Shown here: one piece after another, positions 17,994-27,337 of the stretch
Layout of the letters: each line of letters begins with the position of its first letter
Numbering within the stretch: the stretch's first letter is position 1
Origin: Actinomycetes bacterium
Lineage (GTDB): Bacteria; Actinomycetota; Acidimicrobiia; Acidimicrobiales; RAAP-2
Direction: 5' to 3'
DNA length: 64,000 bases
Assembly: GCA_021794655.1 (NCBI GenBank)
Contig: JAJYQJ010000112.1
Span: 37,999 to 101,998 of the forward strand
Position numbers and translations under genes: made by a program
Notes under the pieces: model-generated
Told to the model about the DNA's origin: nothing
The model's input: only the letters and a program-made list of their open reading frames with translations
Databases searched by the model: none

Positions 17994-18785
17994 GTGGCGA
18001 GGCGGACGGTCATGTTCCCGGCGAAAGGCGTAGTTCTGCTGACACCGCGTTTGAGGCGAAGACGCGCCATGGTCTCTGCGATCCTTTGCGGATCGATGTT
18101 CGTGGCTCCTTTGCTTATACTGCAAGACGGCTCGGCACGTGCGAACGGTGTGCTCCCAGACAGCAACCGCAGCGCCACGGGGGGTCTGTCGCGCGCGCCA
18201 ACGCTCGCCTACTTGAGTCCGACGGTCGACACTCAACTCGTGGAGTACGAACGACAACTTTCTGGCTATCGCGCCAACGCTCTAGGTTCCAGGAGTCATC
18301 CGGGAACGTATCGAAACTCCTCCCTCCTAAATCCCTTCCAGAACTCCTCGCCGGTGGCTCCAGGCGGTAGCCCGGCTGCAAGCCCTGGTAACGCTTCTAG
18401 TGCGACGGTTCAAGGGTCGGGCGTCGTTGATACCCCACCCGACACCCCACCCGACACCCCACCCGATACCCCTACGACGACGCAGCCACCGCCGCCACCG
18501 GTTAGCGCCCCTCCGCCCGCGCTGCCTGGGCCGAGCGCGACGAACTCGCAGAGTGGAGAGGCGACGTGGTACACGGCGGCAGCCCCGGGGTTCTGTGCGA
18601 GTCCTACCCTGGCGTTTGGAACTGTGGTTCTCGTGACGAACGTTGCGACGGGCGCGTCTACGTCTTGTACTGTTGATGACCGTGAGGGTGACACGCCGGG
18701 ACGGATCATAGACATGTCTTATGAGGGTTTTTCCCAAATTGGAGATCCGAGCCAGGGGATAGTCGCGGTTACCGTCAGCTGGTGA
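17994..18785 (+). CDS. Secreted RlpA-like double-psi beta-barrel protein
   Basis: 263-residue exported protein. A basic n-region (RLRRRR) and a hydrophobic segment (residues about 26-42) end near GSARA, giving a signal peptide. A Ser/Asn-rich stretch and a Pro-rich linker follow, with DTPP repeats and PPPPPVSAPPPALPGP. The C-terminal 80 residues are RlpA-like: GEATWYTA, LAFGTVVLVTNVATG, then VDDREGDTPGRIIDMS, with two Cys that could pair. RlpA-fold domains bind or cleave peptidoglycan. It occupies the place where many actinobacteria carry rpfB between tatD and ksgA, and overlaps ksgA by 4 bases (GTGA). GTG start; ATG 18012 is possible. Confidence 0.82.
   Translation: MARRTVMFPAKGVVLLTPRLRRRRAMVSAILCGSMFVAPLLILQDGSARANGVLPDSNRSATGGLSRAPTLAYLSPTVDTQLVEYERQLSGYRANALGSRSHPGTYRNSSLLNPFQNSSPVAPGGSPAASPGNASSATVQGSGVVDTPPDTPPDTPPDTPTTTQPPPPPVSAPPPALPGPSATNSQSGEATWYTAAAPGFCASPTLAFGTVVLVTNVATGASTSCTVDDREGDTPGRIIDMSYEGFSQIGDPSQGIVAVTVSW
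18429..18472 (+). repeat. Tandem 12-bp coding repeat (DTPP)
   Basis: Within the Pro-rich linker of the RlpA-like protein the unit GA(T/C)ACCCCACCC is repeated three times, with a partial fourth (18429, 18441, 18453, 18465). It encodes DTPP units that lengthen the spacer between the membrane-proximal part and the wall-binding domain. Such a repeat can vary in copy number by slippage. Confidence 0.9.
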
Positions 18786-19696
18786 CGCTGACGATCGGTG
18801 AGCTGAAGAGAGTCCTTTACGAAAACGAGGTGCGTCCTCGTCGCTCTCTTGGACAGAACTTTGTCGTAGATCCCAATACGGTGAGGCGGATAGTCCGCCT
18901 GGCGGGGATTCGCGAAGGGGATCTAGTGGTGGAGGTGGGAGCCGGGCTCGGCTCCCTTACGCTAGCGCTTTGCGAGGCGGGCGCTCGTGTGAAGGCCGTC
19001 GAGATCGATAGGCGTCTGATTCCACAACTTCGTCGGGCTCTCGAAGGAACTTCGGCCGAGGTGATTCAAGCAGACGCGCTCGGAGTCGACTGGGATGAGC
19101 TTATTGGTGAGGACGAGACGAGCGGGGGTAGCGCTCCGTTTGAAGCCGTCGATCTAGAGGGTTCGAGTAGGCGCGAGTGTGAAGATCACGGTGTCGTGCC
19201 GAGCTATCGGTTGGTCGCAAACCTTCCATACAACATAGCGACGTCGGTCGTGATAGACGTGTTGGAACGGGCGAGAAGGATTGACTCGATGCTGATCATG
19301 GTGCAACGCGAGGTGGGTGAACGAATGGTGGCACGTCCGAGGAGTAAGGCGTATGGCTCGGTTTCGGTGAAGATCGCGTACTGGGCCGAAGCGTCACTCA
19401 TCGGCAAAGTTCCCTCGACGGTGTTCTATCCGAGGCCGAACGTTGAGTCGGTGTTGGTAAAGATCGAGCGAAGGGGACGTAGGGGAGAAGTACCGATGAG
19501 TTCGAGAGACGATCGCTATGGACGCTTTTGCGAGGTTGTAGAGGCCGGGTTTGGACAGCGACGCAAGACGTTACGAAGTTCGCTCAAAGGAGTTGTAGAA
19601 CCGGACTCGTTCGATCGTGTCGCGATATCGCCTGGGGCGCGCGCCGAAGAGTTGAGCGTCGATGATTGGAAGAGGCTATGCGAGCTGCCTCGTTGA
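18782..19696 (+). CDS. ksgA: 16S rRNA dimethyladenosine transferase KsgA/RsmA
   Basis: Methylates A1518 and A1519 of 16S rRNA during small-subunit maturation; its loss gives kasugamycin resistance in known organisms. Motifs: RRSLGQNFVVDPN at the N-terminus, SAM motif VEVGAGLGSLTLAL, VKAVEIDRRL, and the catalytic NLPYNIATSV. A charged insert (EDETSGGSAPFEAVDLEGSSRRECEDHG) before the catalytic motif is longer than usual. GTG start overlaps the preceding stop. ispE, which often follows ksgA in actinobacteria, is not present here. Confidence 0.95.
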   Translation: MTLTIGELKRVLYENEVRPRRSLGQNFVVDPNTVRRIVRLAGIREGDLVVEVGAGLGSLTLALCEAGARVKAVEIDRRLIPQLRRALEGTSAEVIQADALGVDWDELIGEDETSGGSAPFEAVDLEGSSRRECEDHGVVPSYRLVANLPYNIATSVVIDVLERARRIDSMLIMVQREVGERMVARPRSKAYGSVSVKIAYWAEASLIGKVPSTVFYPRPNVESVLVKIERRGRRGEVPMSSRDDRYGRFCEVVEAGFGQRRKTLRSSLKGVVEPDSFDRVAISPGARAEELSVDDWKRLCELPR

Positions 19697-19759
19697 GAGC
19701 TATGAGGCTCAAGGCGCGAGACACTGCGGGAACGCAAAGCGATGGAGTATGCTCGATAG

Positions 19760-22612
19760 ATGGTGCCTACCGATCTGGAGGGCCGGGGCCAGGCGGTGTC
19801 TGCATGGATGAGTTGGGCGAGGGCGACGCTTGGTTGTGATGAGGGTAGCGCCCACTACGTAGCAGACGTTGCGGTTCAAAGCCTGGAACGGGGAGCGTCT
19901 CCACACCTTGCAGCTGCGAACGCGTATCGATCGCTTGGGGTACGGCTCCCTCCGTTCGTTGAGATTGCGCTGGCTAACGAAGAGTGGCGTTTGAACGCTC
20001 TGGTCGTGGAGCTGGATCGTATCGGGTCGACGAGATCCTTTGCCGATGACGTAGAGAGCCTGCGAGACGCGTTGGTGAGGCAGCTGGCAGAGGTAGTCGA
20101 AGTCCGGCGAGGAGTTGGCGTTGTCTCGGGCGCGGCCGGAGTTGGTGGTGGACTTACGGCGACACAGTCGCAGCCGTATCTATCGACGCGTCTCGAAACG
20201 CCCGCGGGGAGTACTGGGCAAGGCGCTCGGATACTTGGAGTATCGGGTGCGTTCTTGCTCGTACTTTCAACGTTGCTGTTCGTAGCGTTTGGCGCGAGGA
20301 GAAGTAGCCCAACTCGACTCACGGCGGTCGTCGTGCTCGAGGTCGTGATGGTGCTAGTTGGGCTAGTGCTTAGAAGAAGTGAGAGGACTAAGGTCGCATC
20401 TTCGGTCTATTTCGTCGTTGCGTCACTGATCTTGCCGGTCTTGCTTGCGACGTTGACCCTGTCGGCGAACGCGGAGCGCTTAGGAGTTTCTCCGGCCGGC
20501 GCGCTTGGAGTAGTCGCACTGTTGTGTGCGTCGCTGTATGGGTGGCTCGCGTGGAAACTCGAGAGTGAGGGCTACGGCTTGCTCGCGTCGGTCGCACTTG
20601 GTGTCGGGTGGGTAAGTGCGGCGCTGGCCGTTGTCGGGGGCCGCTACGCCTCGATTCCTGTAGCGGTCCTACCGGGGGTCTATCTGTGGTTCGATATCTT
20701 GGCGACGGGCGACGGTGTTCACGGTGAGGGCGTGACGAGGAAGTCGTCGCCTTACCGACGATGGACGACCGTGTTCACGGTGGCGAGTTCGGTTTTCGCA
20801 CTCGAATGGGCGGGCGCGAGTTCACGTCTGAGCGCCGTATGCGGGCGGGACGGGGCGACGTTGTCACACTGCTTACAAACGACGCTCGCGCCGGAGAGGT
20901 TCGTGCTTCCCGCTTCTCTCGGAGTGCTCGCGGTTGTGTTGGGAACGACGGGGCTGAGGCGTGGTGGCTGGATTTGGTCCCGCGTGTCGGTTGTGGTAGC
21001 TGCGTTGGCTGTCTTGGCGGCGAACTGGGCTCTTTCGTGGGGGGCTTTGGGGAGTGTGCTGGAGCTTCTCGTAGTGGCATGGGCGTTGGTACTGTGGTCA
21101 CGAGAGCGGGGCTCGATGGCGAGCTTTGTGAGGGGGTTAGCGACGGTTGGGGCGGCGTCGATAGCTCTCGTTCTCCCGGCGCTCGCCGAAGAGCCGAAGT
21201 GGTTGACGGTGCTGGTGCTGCTGGCTGCTGCTGGCGTCCCCGTTGTCGCTGCGGTTGATTCGAGACGTGACGAATGGCTGTTCGTATCGATTGTCTTGGC
21301 GACGGGGGCACTGTTTTTCGCTATCTGGGAGGTCGTCTCGGCGACGGGAGCAGCGAGTTCTACGACGCCGTCTGCGATCGCGGTTGGTGTGATGTTGGCC
21401 CCGATACCGGTAGCCGTCGCGGTGGCGGGTACCTTGTTTGCGAGGCGGCACGGATCCAGGTGGTCTGTGCCGATTTACGTTATGGCGGCGTTGGTCGCCG
21501 CGGTCAGCGTTCTCCTTATCGTCGCGGAACGGCCGATGATCGCAGGAGATGTAACGATTCTCTACTGGGTCGTCGTCGAGTTCGTCGGTGTTGAGAGCTC
21601 TTGGGGTCCCCTGGCGGTTGTCGGTGGCGTAGTGGGTGCTGTCGGCTCAGTCCTGATCGCTTCTGGAATGAGGGTCCAAACGGGTTATCTTCCCCTCGCG
21701 GCGGTAGCTGCGTTCGTCGTCGTCTACGGACTCGGGGCGATCTTATCGACATCGGAGAGAAGCGCGACAGACGAGGGCGTCGTGGACTCGGGAGCGTCTT
21801 TAAGGAGCGGTGTTAGAAGAGCGAGGATGCCCGGGTCGTGGCATCGTCAAACTGGGCTAGTCGGGATCGCCGCCCTCGTGCCGTGGATGTGGGCGGACCT
21901 ATCGCTTGAACGGTCGGTAAGTTCGGGAGTGTACGCGTACCTAGTAGCGGTGTGCGTGTTGAGCGCGTTGCTCGCTGCGGAACAAAGAGCGTTCGAAGGA
22001 GACCGGTGTTTTGGCGCACTGAGTGTCGTTGCGGCGTCGTTACTCGGCCCAGGGATCGCTCGATGGCTGGGTGCTGAGAATCCGCAGTGGTACGTAGCGA
22101 TGCCGGCGATCGCGTTGATCGCGTTGGGCCAAACGATGGATCGCTCGCGAGACGATCGGAAGGCGTCGGTCGCTAGAGGTGAAGGCCTGAGCAAGTCCGA
22201 AGACGGCGATGCCTCGTTGGTCGTTCCAGATACGACCCGGGCGGCGCGCACGTTGTCTCCGGTGTTCAGCGTCGTTGGGTTCACGATCATCCTTACAACC
22301 ACGTTCGTTCAGGTGCTTGTCGGCGGCAGGGAGTACGACGGACGTATAGCGCTACTCTTTATCGAAGGTGCGGTCGCTCTATTGATCGGGGTTGGATTGC
22401 AGCGCCGTATCCCCGTGATAGCTGGGGCGTTCGCGATTGGAGCGGCGAGCATGGTTGCAATTGCTCACAGTTCTGCGGCAGTTCTTGTCTACGGAGTGGC
22501 CGCGGTTGTTGCGATTCTCCTCATCGCGGCGGCAACCGTCCTCTCGGTGTTGAATCAGCCCGACTCACGTGCCCGCCGGGCAGCCAGTCTCTGGCGTACC
22601 TGGAGATACTGA
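19760..22612 (+). CDS. Large polytopic membrane protein of unknown function
   Basis: 950 residues. The first ~165 are soluble and mostly helical, followed by more than twenty hydrophobic helices rich in Val/Ala/Leu (for example LLVLSTLLFVAFG and VAVAVAGTLFA), interrupted by short charged loops including one near residue 670. No transport, catalytic or nucleotide-binding motif was recognised. The layout resembles the actinobacterial SCO7613-type multi-helix proteins, but that is only an impression. It starts 63 bases after ksgA and ends 23 bases from the convergent Rpf-like gene. Confidence 0.7.
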   Translation: MVPTDLEGRGQAVSAWMSWARATLGCDEGSAHYVADVAVQSLERGASPHLAAANAYRSLGVRLPPFVEIALANEEWRLNALVVELDRIGSTRSFADDVESLRDALVRQLAEVVEVRRGVGVVSGAAGVGGGLTATQSQPYLSTRLETPAGSTGQGARILGVSGAFLLVLSTLLFVAFGARRSSPTRLTAVVVLEVVMVLVGLVLRRSERTKVASSVYFVVASLILPVLLATLTLSANAERLGVSPAGALGVVALLCASLYGWLAWKLESEGYGLLASVALGVGWVSAALAVVGGRYASIPVAVLPGVYLWFDILATGDGVHGEGVTRKSSPYRRWTTVFTVASSVFALEWAGASSRLSAVCGRDGATLSHCLQTTLAPERFVLPASLGVLAVVLGTTGLRRGGWIWSRVSVVVAALAVLAANWALSWGALGSVLELLVVAWALVLWSRERGSMASFVRGLATVGAASIALVLPALAEEPKWLTVLVLLAAAGVPVVAAVDSRRDEWLFVSIVLATGALFFAIWEVVSATGAASSTTPSAIAVGVMLAPIPVAVAVAGTLFARRHGSRWSVPIYVMAALVAAVSVLLIVAERPMIAGDVTILYWVVVEFVGVESSWGPLAVVGGVVGAVGSVLIASGMRVQTGYLPLAAVAAFVVVYGLGAILSTSERSATDEGVVDSGASLRSGVRRARMPGSWHRQTGLVGIAALVPWMWADLSLERSVSSGVYAYLVAVCVLSALLAAEQRAFEGDRCFGALSVVAASLLGPGIARWLGAENPQWYVAMPAIALIALGQTMDRSRDDRKASVARGEGLSKSEDGDASLVVPDTTRAARTLSPVFSVVGFTIILTTTFVQVLVGGREYDGRIALLFIEGAVALLIGVGLQRRIPVIAGAFAIGAASMVAIAHSSAAVLVYGVAAVVAILLIAAATVLSVLNQPDSRARRAASLWRTWRY

Positions 22613-22635
22613 ACGGGTCGATTGCAGACGTCGAG

Positions 22636-23262
22636 TCAAAGACCACATGCGTATCGACTGCTCCACGGGGCCCAGCCGTACTCGTTGTAGAGCCTGAGTG
22701 CGAGCGCGTCTTGTAGCGCGGGTGCTGCTTGGTACGGCCAGCCGTTGAAGCCGTAAGCCCTCCATGTGCTGAGTTCAATTCCGTACGCTCCAGAAGGCGC
22801 AGAGGGGTCGTTGTAGCGGTTACCGGATTCATGCACACGAATGCACTGCCAGTCGGCGGTATTGGTGCTATTGGAGTCGTTTAGGACTATCGGCGTCGGC
22901 GGAGACTGCAAAGCGACCGGTACGAGTTTAACCTCAGGGGGCATCGGCCGCATCCATTCCGTGACGTAAACGGGGACGTTTCCTTGGTTTGTCGCGAGAG
23001 TCGATGAGGTCCGCGTCTTGACGTGTCGGGTCGAGTTCAGTGACGTCTTTGTCCCGAGATGTACGGGAGTGCGATAGACGACGAGACCGTTTGGTCTGAT
23101 CCCCAAATGAGTTGCGATGTGTGAACTATCGAAGCCGTAAGTCGTTGCCTGATCCAACGGTGAACTGTGTGTTCGCGTTGGAGATGCGATAGTGCTCAAC
23201 AGTGATACAAATGCCAAAATGACAGCAGCCGTTGCCGCCGTGAGTGCAATGCGGGTCCGCAC
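22636..23262 (-). CDS. Secreted Rpf-like transglycosylase domain protein
   Basis: 208-residue exported protein. A signal peptide (hydrophobic residues about 5-27) is followed by a linker and a C-terminal lysozyme-like domain: WQCIRVHESGNRYN, PSGAYGIELSTWRAYGF and WSSRYACGL. The Glu in RVHESGN fits the catalytic acid of resuscitation-promoting-factor/transglycosylase-like domains (PF06737 type), and the two Cys fit the family disulfide. It probably cleaves peptidoglycan glycan strands during growth or resuscitation. The GTG start has GGGAGGT just upstream. The long structured leader before it is listed separately. Confidence 0.8.
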   Translation of the reverse strand: MRTRIALTAATAAVILAFVSLLSTIASPTRTHSSPLDQATTYGFDSSHIATHLGIRPNGLVVYRTPVHLGTKTSLNSTRHVKTRTSSTLATNQGNVPVYVTEWMRPMPPEVKLVPVALQSPPTPIVLNDSNSTNTADWQCIRVHESGNRYNDPSAPSGAYGIELSTWRAYGFNGWPYQAAPALQDALALRLYNEYGWAPWSSRYACGL

Positions 23263-23275
23263 AGCACCTCCCTTC

Positions 23276-23440
23276 GTCGGGCGCTCGTTGCGCCGTACTC
23301 TGATCGGTGTTAGCGGGCTCCGGCCATTGCATTCGCGCCCCGGACGGTGTGCGGAAAGGCGTCATCCGTCCTGGCTTTGCGCCGTAGGGTGTGCGGCCGG
23401 TTCATATTTGCCCTAAAGCTCTTGGCTCGTGCCGGCTTCC
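23276..23440 (-). promoter_or_regulatory. Candidate structured leader, possibly a c-di-AMP (ydaO-type) riboswitch
   Basis: About 165 bases of gene-free, structure-rich DNA precede the Rpf-like gene. On the minus strand it contains a GGACGG ... CCGTCC stem, GGGGCGCGAATGC, and GCCGGAGCCCGCTAAC near the 3' end. The last resembles the conserved 3' core of ydaO-type RNAs (CCGAA-CCG-CAGCTAAC). ydaO RNAs are known upstream of rpf genes in Actinobacteria, which supports the guess. The match is partial and by eye. It ends close to the ribosome binding site, as expected for a leader. Confidence 0.35.
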
Positions 23441-23808
23441 TCCTTACGGCTCAGTGAGTCCCGTCGTGTGTCGCTTTCGATCAGGACTCCTGGGCGCGCG
23501 TCTAGCTAATTTGGTGTCTGCTTTGCACATGGAACGTGACCGAACGATCTGAACCCTTTTGGTTCCATCCGCTCATCTAAACCCTCTGGCGCTCCGGGCA
23601 AACCTGCCGGAGGCCTGGATGGTTCATGTGCGTACCTGGTTCCACCAGAGTAGCGGTACCGCTCCTTGAGTGGGTGGATCCCCCGTGACCAGGTAGTTTT
23701 CGAGGTATTTAGGTTAGAGCGGCAGAACTCATGGGGCAACCTCTGGTATTACACATAGAGAAATAATCCAGGTCCTAATGTAATATGATCTGGAAAGTGG
23801 AGACGACG
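23441..23808. other. Intergenic region, no gene recognised
   Basis: Between the Rpf-like leader and the desaturase. Open frames here have no recognisable product. A hairpin CTCCGG-(gcaaacctg)-CCGGAG lies near 23593-23613. ATTACA (near 23749) and TGTAAT (near 23779) form a widely spaced inverted pair before the desaturase start, with AT-rich DNA that may hold its promoter. It marks the change from housekeeping to accessory genes. Confidence 0.5.
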
Positions 23809-24750
23809 ATGACCCCGCGACCAGCGCTCCTTCCTGACGTGTTGCCAACGGATCGCCTGACCAAGTCCGGCAGGCCAGTTCCCGAGGTGCGCGCGTCGCT
23901 TCGCAAGATTCCAAGCGTCAAGAACGTAGGAACGGTTGCGGGTGCTTATCTCCAGTCGTTCGGAGTCATTGCTATCGCGCTATGGATCGACCGATGGTGG
24001 GCTTACGTAGTTGCCTTCCTCTTGATGGGAAGGGCGTTCGCGCTGTACAACATACTGGCTCACGAGGCCGCCCATCGGCTCCTATTTCGCAGTCGAGCCA
24101 TCAACGACTTTGTTGGGAGGTGGCTGCTGGCGTACCCAGCGTTCAACCCGTTCGAGATATACCGACGGTTGCACATGTCCCACCACCGAGACGAGCTCGG
24201 TCCCAACGAACCAGACGCTGCGCTCTACGCGGGGTATCCTATTACACGAGCGTCGTTGTGCAGAAAGCTCCTTCGCGACGCGCTGTTCGTCTCCGGTTGG
24301 AAGAACATAAAGCCGTTGCTCTTAGCGCTCACGAAAGCGACGAGTCGGACAACTGCGTCGCGAATCGTCTTAGTCCAACTTGGGATCTGGATCTTGTTCG
24401 CTGCAGTTGGTTACTGGTGGGTCTACCCGCTGCTTTGGCTCGCGCCGTCGATGACGGTGTGGAGAGTCTTGAATCGCCTGCGCGCAATTGCAGAACATGG
24501 CGGGATGACGCGCTCTGATGACCGGAGGCTAACCACCCATATGGTGCGCCAACGTCGGTTAGCTAGATTCTGGGTGGTTCCATACAACGCGGGTTGGCAC
24601 TTGGCTCACCATGTCGACATGGGGATACCGTGGCGAAACCTGCCCAAGTTACACGAGGAGCTCGTCGCGTCCGGTTGGGTCACCGACGAGTTGGAGTATC
24701 CACGATATCTTGCGCTTTGGAGCGCGTTGGCGTCTCGCGGGGAGCACTGA
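23809..24750 (+). CDS. Membrane fatty acid desaturase
   Basis: Di-iron membrane desaturase of the FA_desaturase family, inserting double bonds into acyl chains or a related lipid. Three histidine boxes are present: HEAAH (residues 85-89), HMSHH (122-126) and HLAHH (264-268). Hydrophobic segments lie around residues 45-80 and 185-215. ATG 23809 has TGGAGA eight bases upstream and is preferred over ATG 23785. The last 71 bases overlap the convergent PaaX-like gene. No dedicated ferredoxin or reductase gene is adjacent. Confidence 0.87.
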   Translation: MTPRPALLPDVLPTDRLTKSGRPVPEVRASLRKIPSVKNVGTVAGAYLQSFGVIAIALWIDRWWAYVVAFLLMGRAFALYNILAHEAAHRLLFRSRAINDFVGRWLLAYPAFNPFEIYRRLHMSHHRDELGPNEPDAALYAGYPITRASLCRKLLRDALFVSGWKNIKPLLLALTKATSRTTASRIVLVQLGIWILFAAVGYWWVYPLLWLAPSMTVWRVLNRLRAIAEHGGMTRSDDRRLTTHMVRQRRLARFWVVPYNAGWHLAHHVDMGIPWRNLPKLHEELVASGWVTDELEYPRYLALWSALASRGEH

Positions 24751-25537
24751 GGAGGTCTCGAAGTTCTGAGTCGAACTTGTTGTAGGACTCACGCAGGTTG
24801 TCGCCGGGCCAGTCGCTCGGCAAGAGCTCATCGGGAAGGAGTGGGTCAGTGCGGAGGTGGCGGACGACGGCCGCAGATATAATGAACCGTTCGGCGGGGC
24901 TGCACGAGCCGTCCATCGCTCTTAGGAGTCGGCGAGCCCGCCTTGCCCAGTTGTCGAGTTCCCAAAGCGAAGCTACGAGCGAGGGTCCGTCAGGGACCGA
25001 CGAAGCTGTCATTACTCGCACTCTTGTCGACTCCATTGAAGTTGTGTCGCGAGGTAGGTTGGCCGGCCGCATCCACACACCCTCTCGTAGCTCTGCGAGC
25101 TTGAGGCGTTCCATCTCCCCTGCGAGGTGACTCCGATCGGCCCTTGTGGTGTCTTTAGACACCACGATCGCCAACTCCCAAGATCCGTCCCACTGCTTCT
25201 GTGGTGCGAGGCGAGCTTCGTCGAAAGACCGTTGCCGTTCGACGAGCCGGCGGTTCAGTTCGTAGCGCCCGTCGAGGTGGTTCAAGTCGCCGTCCGCGCT
25301 CATTCGCGAGAGGGCTACCCGGACTGTCCCCTCCGCGATCTCAAAGAGTTGGCCGACTCTTACGAGAGTGTGAGCCGCAAGTTTTGGAGGATGGGTTCCA
25401 AGGAGTGTCGATAGGATGACCGATCGCGCGGTGAGCGGCGGGAGGTTCACTGACTCCACATCTGCAATGTCACCTTTCTCATCTTGGACCCGATCGGGGT
25501 CGGTGCGTGGGGGTGAGCTCACCGCCCGGTTGGACAC
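24680..25537 (-). CDS. PaaX family transcriptional regulator
   Basis: 285-residue GntR-fold repressor of the PaaX type (phenylacetyl-CoA-responsive in E. coli). The N-terminal winged helix has [18 protein letters not shown] and [21 protein letters not shown]. The middle ferredoxin-like domain includes [21 protein letters not shown] and the C-terminal PaaX helices (SSAERF-like [28 protein letters not shown]). It is the last gene of a P450-msrA-paaX operon and overlaps msrA by 19 bases. Its 3' end overlaps the convergent desaturase, so the two transcripts are antisense there. Ligand unknown. Confidence 0.88.
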   Translation of the reverse strand: MSNRAVSSPPRTDPDRVQDEKGDIADVESVNLPPLTARSVILSTLLGTHPPKLAAHTLVRVGQLFEIAEGTVRVALSRMSADGDLNHLDGRYELNRRLVERQRSFDEARLAPQKQWDGSWELAIVVSKDTTRADRSHLAGEMERLKLAELREGVWMRPANLPRDTTSMESTRVRVMTASSVPDGPSLVASLWELDNWARRARRLLRAMDGSCSPAERFIISAAVVRHLRTDPLLPDELLPSDWPGDNLRESYNKFDSELRDLLSAPRETPTRSKAQDIVDTPTRR

Positions 25538-26130
25538 GGTACGCCGGTTCCACCAACGCCACAGTATCCAGACGGGTTGGCAGCTAGATACTGTTGATGG
25601 TAGGGCTCCGCGTAGTAGAAGTCGCTATCTTGGATCAGCTCAGTAGTGATCTTCTTGTAACCGGCATCCGTTAGGGCGTCTTGGTATCGGTCGAGCACTT
25701 CGGAAGCAGTTGTCAACTGACCTTGCGTCTCAGAAATAATGGCAGAGCGATACTGCGTTCCTACGTCGTTGCCCTGTCGCATTCCCTGGGTGGGATCGTG
25801 ATTTTCGAAAAACGTCACGAGCAGTGACTCGTAGCTGACGATGCTTGGATCAAAGATAACGAGGACCGCTTCTGCGTGCCCGGTATCTCCAGAACAGACT
25901 CGTTCATAGGTGGGGTCCGTTACGTTGCCACCAGCGTATCCCACCGCGGTCGTGAATACCCCTGGTATCTCCCAGAACGCACGTTCTGCACCCCAAAAGC
26001 ATCCCATCGCAAATACGGCGGCCTCACTTTTCTCCGGGAACGGTGGAGTGATTGGAGTGCGCAGAACACGGTGGGTGATGGGTAGGTGGTCGAAGAGAAC
26101 CTGTTCGGTGAGCAACTGGTCGTTGAGCAC
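25519..26130 (-). CDS. msrA: Peptide methionine sulfoxide reductase A
   Basis: Repairs methionine-S-sulfoxide in proteins. Active-site motif GCFWG with catalytic Cys44, the substrate region TAVGYAGG and the family stretch [11 protein letters not shown], and a C-terminal resolving-Cys segment [16 protein letters not shown] 26130 gives 203 residues starting VLNDQLL, close to E. coli-type MsrA. A longer frame to 26202 overlaps the P450 gene and is rejected. It follows the P450 by 16 bases and overlaps paaX, so it is cotranscribed with both. Pairing with a P450 suggests protection from uncoupled oxygen chemistry (inference). Confidence 0.92.
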   Translation of the reverse strand: MLNDQLLTEQVLFDHLPITHRVLRTPITPPFPEKSEAAVFAMGCFWGAERAFWEIPGVFTTAVGYAGGNVTDPTYERVCSGDTGHAEAVLVIFDPSIVSYESLLVTFFENHDPTQGMRQGNDVGTQYRSAIISETQGQLTTASEVLDRYQDALTDAGYKKITTELIQDSDFYYAEPYHQQYLAANPSGYCGVGGTGVPCPTGR

Positions 26131-26146
26131 CAACAAGCTGGAGTCC

Positions 26147-27337
26147 TTAGGGTATTCGCACGGGGACGTTGCAGTATCCCGCGACGTTGGACATCTGAAC
26201 ACGTCTCAACCCGTCTTCATCTACGTCGTAAACTGGCCATCGCTGAGATATCTCTTCGATCGCGATACGCGATTCGAGACGCGCCAGCGCGGCTCCAAGG
26301 CACGTGTGGACACCTGTACCAAATCCAAGCGAGAGACCTGGTGGGCGATCGATGTCAAACTTGTCGGGGTCGTTGAACTCTCGCTCGTCCCGGGTCGCAG
26401 CTCCTGTGATCAAAAGGACCGGAACGCCTTCTGGAATCTCGACACCGTGGAAAGTGGATCGCTTCGTCGAGAAGCGACCTTGGTACTGTGAAGGAGGCCA
26501 AAAGCGCAGAACCTCGTTCACCGCAGAAGGAATGCACTGTGGCGCCCGCAGGATCTTGTTCCACTCGTCTTGATGTCGCGAGAACAGAACTACGGCGTTT
26601 CCGACGAGCTTTGTCACTGTCTCAGCTCCTGCGGCTCCGAGGAGAGTTGCGAACGCGGCGACCTCGACGTCGTCGAGTTTCGTCACTTCGCCGTCGTCGC
26701 GCTCGACTTCAGCGCGCGTCAAGGCGGTAAGCATGTCGTCTGTCGGGGACCTTCGCTTCGTCAACACGAGTTCGTAGAAGTACGACCACATCTCGACCAT
26801 CGCGGCGTAGCCTTCCTTAGTGGGTTCGAGCATGCCGGGTTCACGATGCAGGCCGAGGTCCAACCAGTGGCGTATCGTTTGGCGGTCCGCGGCGGGTATG
26901 CCGAGCATCTCGGAGATTACTTCGACAGGAAAGGGAGCCGCGACTTCCTCCAGGATGTCGAAGTCCCGCCGGTCGCCGACGGAGTCCATATACGAAGAGA
27001 TCGTCGAGTGCACCATCGGTTCGAGTTCGTTCATTGCTCTCGGCGTGAACACTCTGTTCACGAGGGCGCGCAGTCGGTTGTGTTGGGGCGGATCCATCAT
27101 AATAATGCTCGGTGGCACAGGGTCGGTCTTGGTGAGCATCGAAAGATCCACCCCGTGAGTGGAGGTGAACGTCTCCCAGTCGAGATGTGCTTGCCTTACG
27201 TCGTCAAACCTTGACAGTGCGTAGAACCCGTATCTCTTACTGTGGTACACGGGCGCTTCATCGCGCATGCGACGGTATACGTCGTAGGGGTCATTGAAGA
27301 ACTCCTCCGAGAAAGGATTGAATTCAAAGGAGTTCAT
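26147..27337 (-). CDS. Cytochrome P450
   Basis: Soluble bacterial class I P450, about 396 residues. Landmarks: [17 protein letters not shown] at the N-terminus, [20 protein letters not shown] (C helix), I-helix oxygen site [11 protein letters not shown] (acid/Thr pair), ExxR as EVLR, and the haem-thiolate loop [16 protein letters not shown] with Cys346. No ferredoxin or ferredoxin reductase is adjacent. ATG 27337 ([12 protein letters not shown]) matches the usual N-terminus; ATG 27361 is possible. It leads the operon with msrA and paaX. The first ~50 bases of its coding region are duplicated near 28.3 kb. Substrate unknown. Confidence 0.93.
   Translation of the reverse strand: MNSFEFNPFSEEFFNDPYDVYRRMRDEAPVYHSKRYGFYALSRFDDVRQAHLDWETFTSTHGVDLSMLTKTDPVPPSIIMMDPPQHNRLRALVNRVFTPRAMNELEPMVHSTISSYMDSVGDRRDFDILEEVAAPFPVEVISEMLGIPAADRQTIRHWLDLGLHREPGMLEPTKEGYAAMVEMWSYFYELVLTKRRSPTDDMLTALTRAEVERDDGEVTKLDDVEVAAFATLLGAAGAETVTKLVGNAVVLFSRHQDEWNKILRAPQCIPSAVNEVLRFWPPSQYQGRFSTKRSTFHGVEIPEGVPVLLITGAATRDEREFNDPDKFDIDRPPGLSLGFGTGVHTCLGAALARLESRIAIEEISQRWPVYDVDEDGLRRVQMSNVAGYCNVPVRIP

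Noticed and set aside
23506..23739. 77-codon minus ORF in the intergenic region
   Set aside because: No homology recognised, no ribosome binding site, Pro/Arg/Gly-biased composition.
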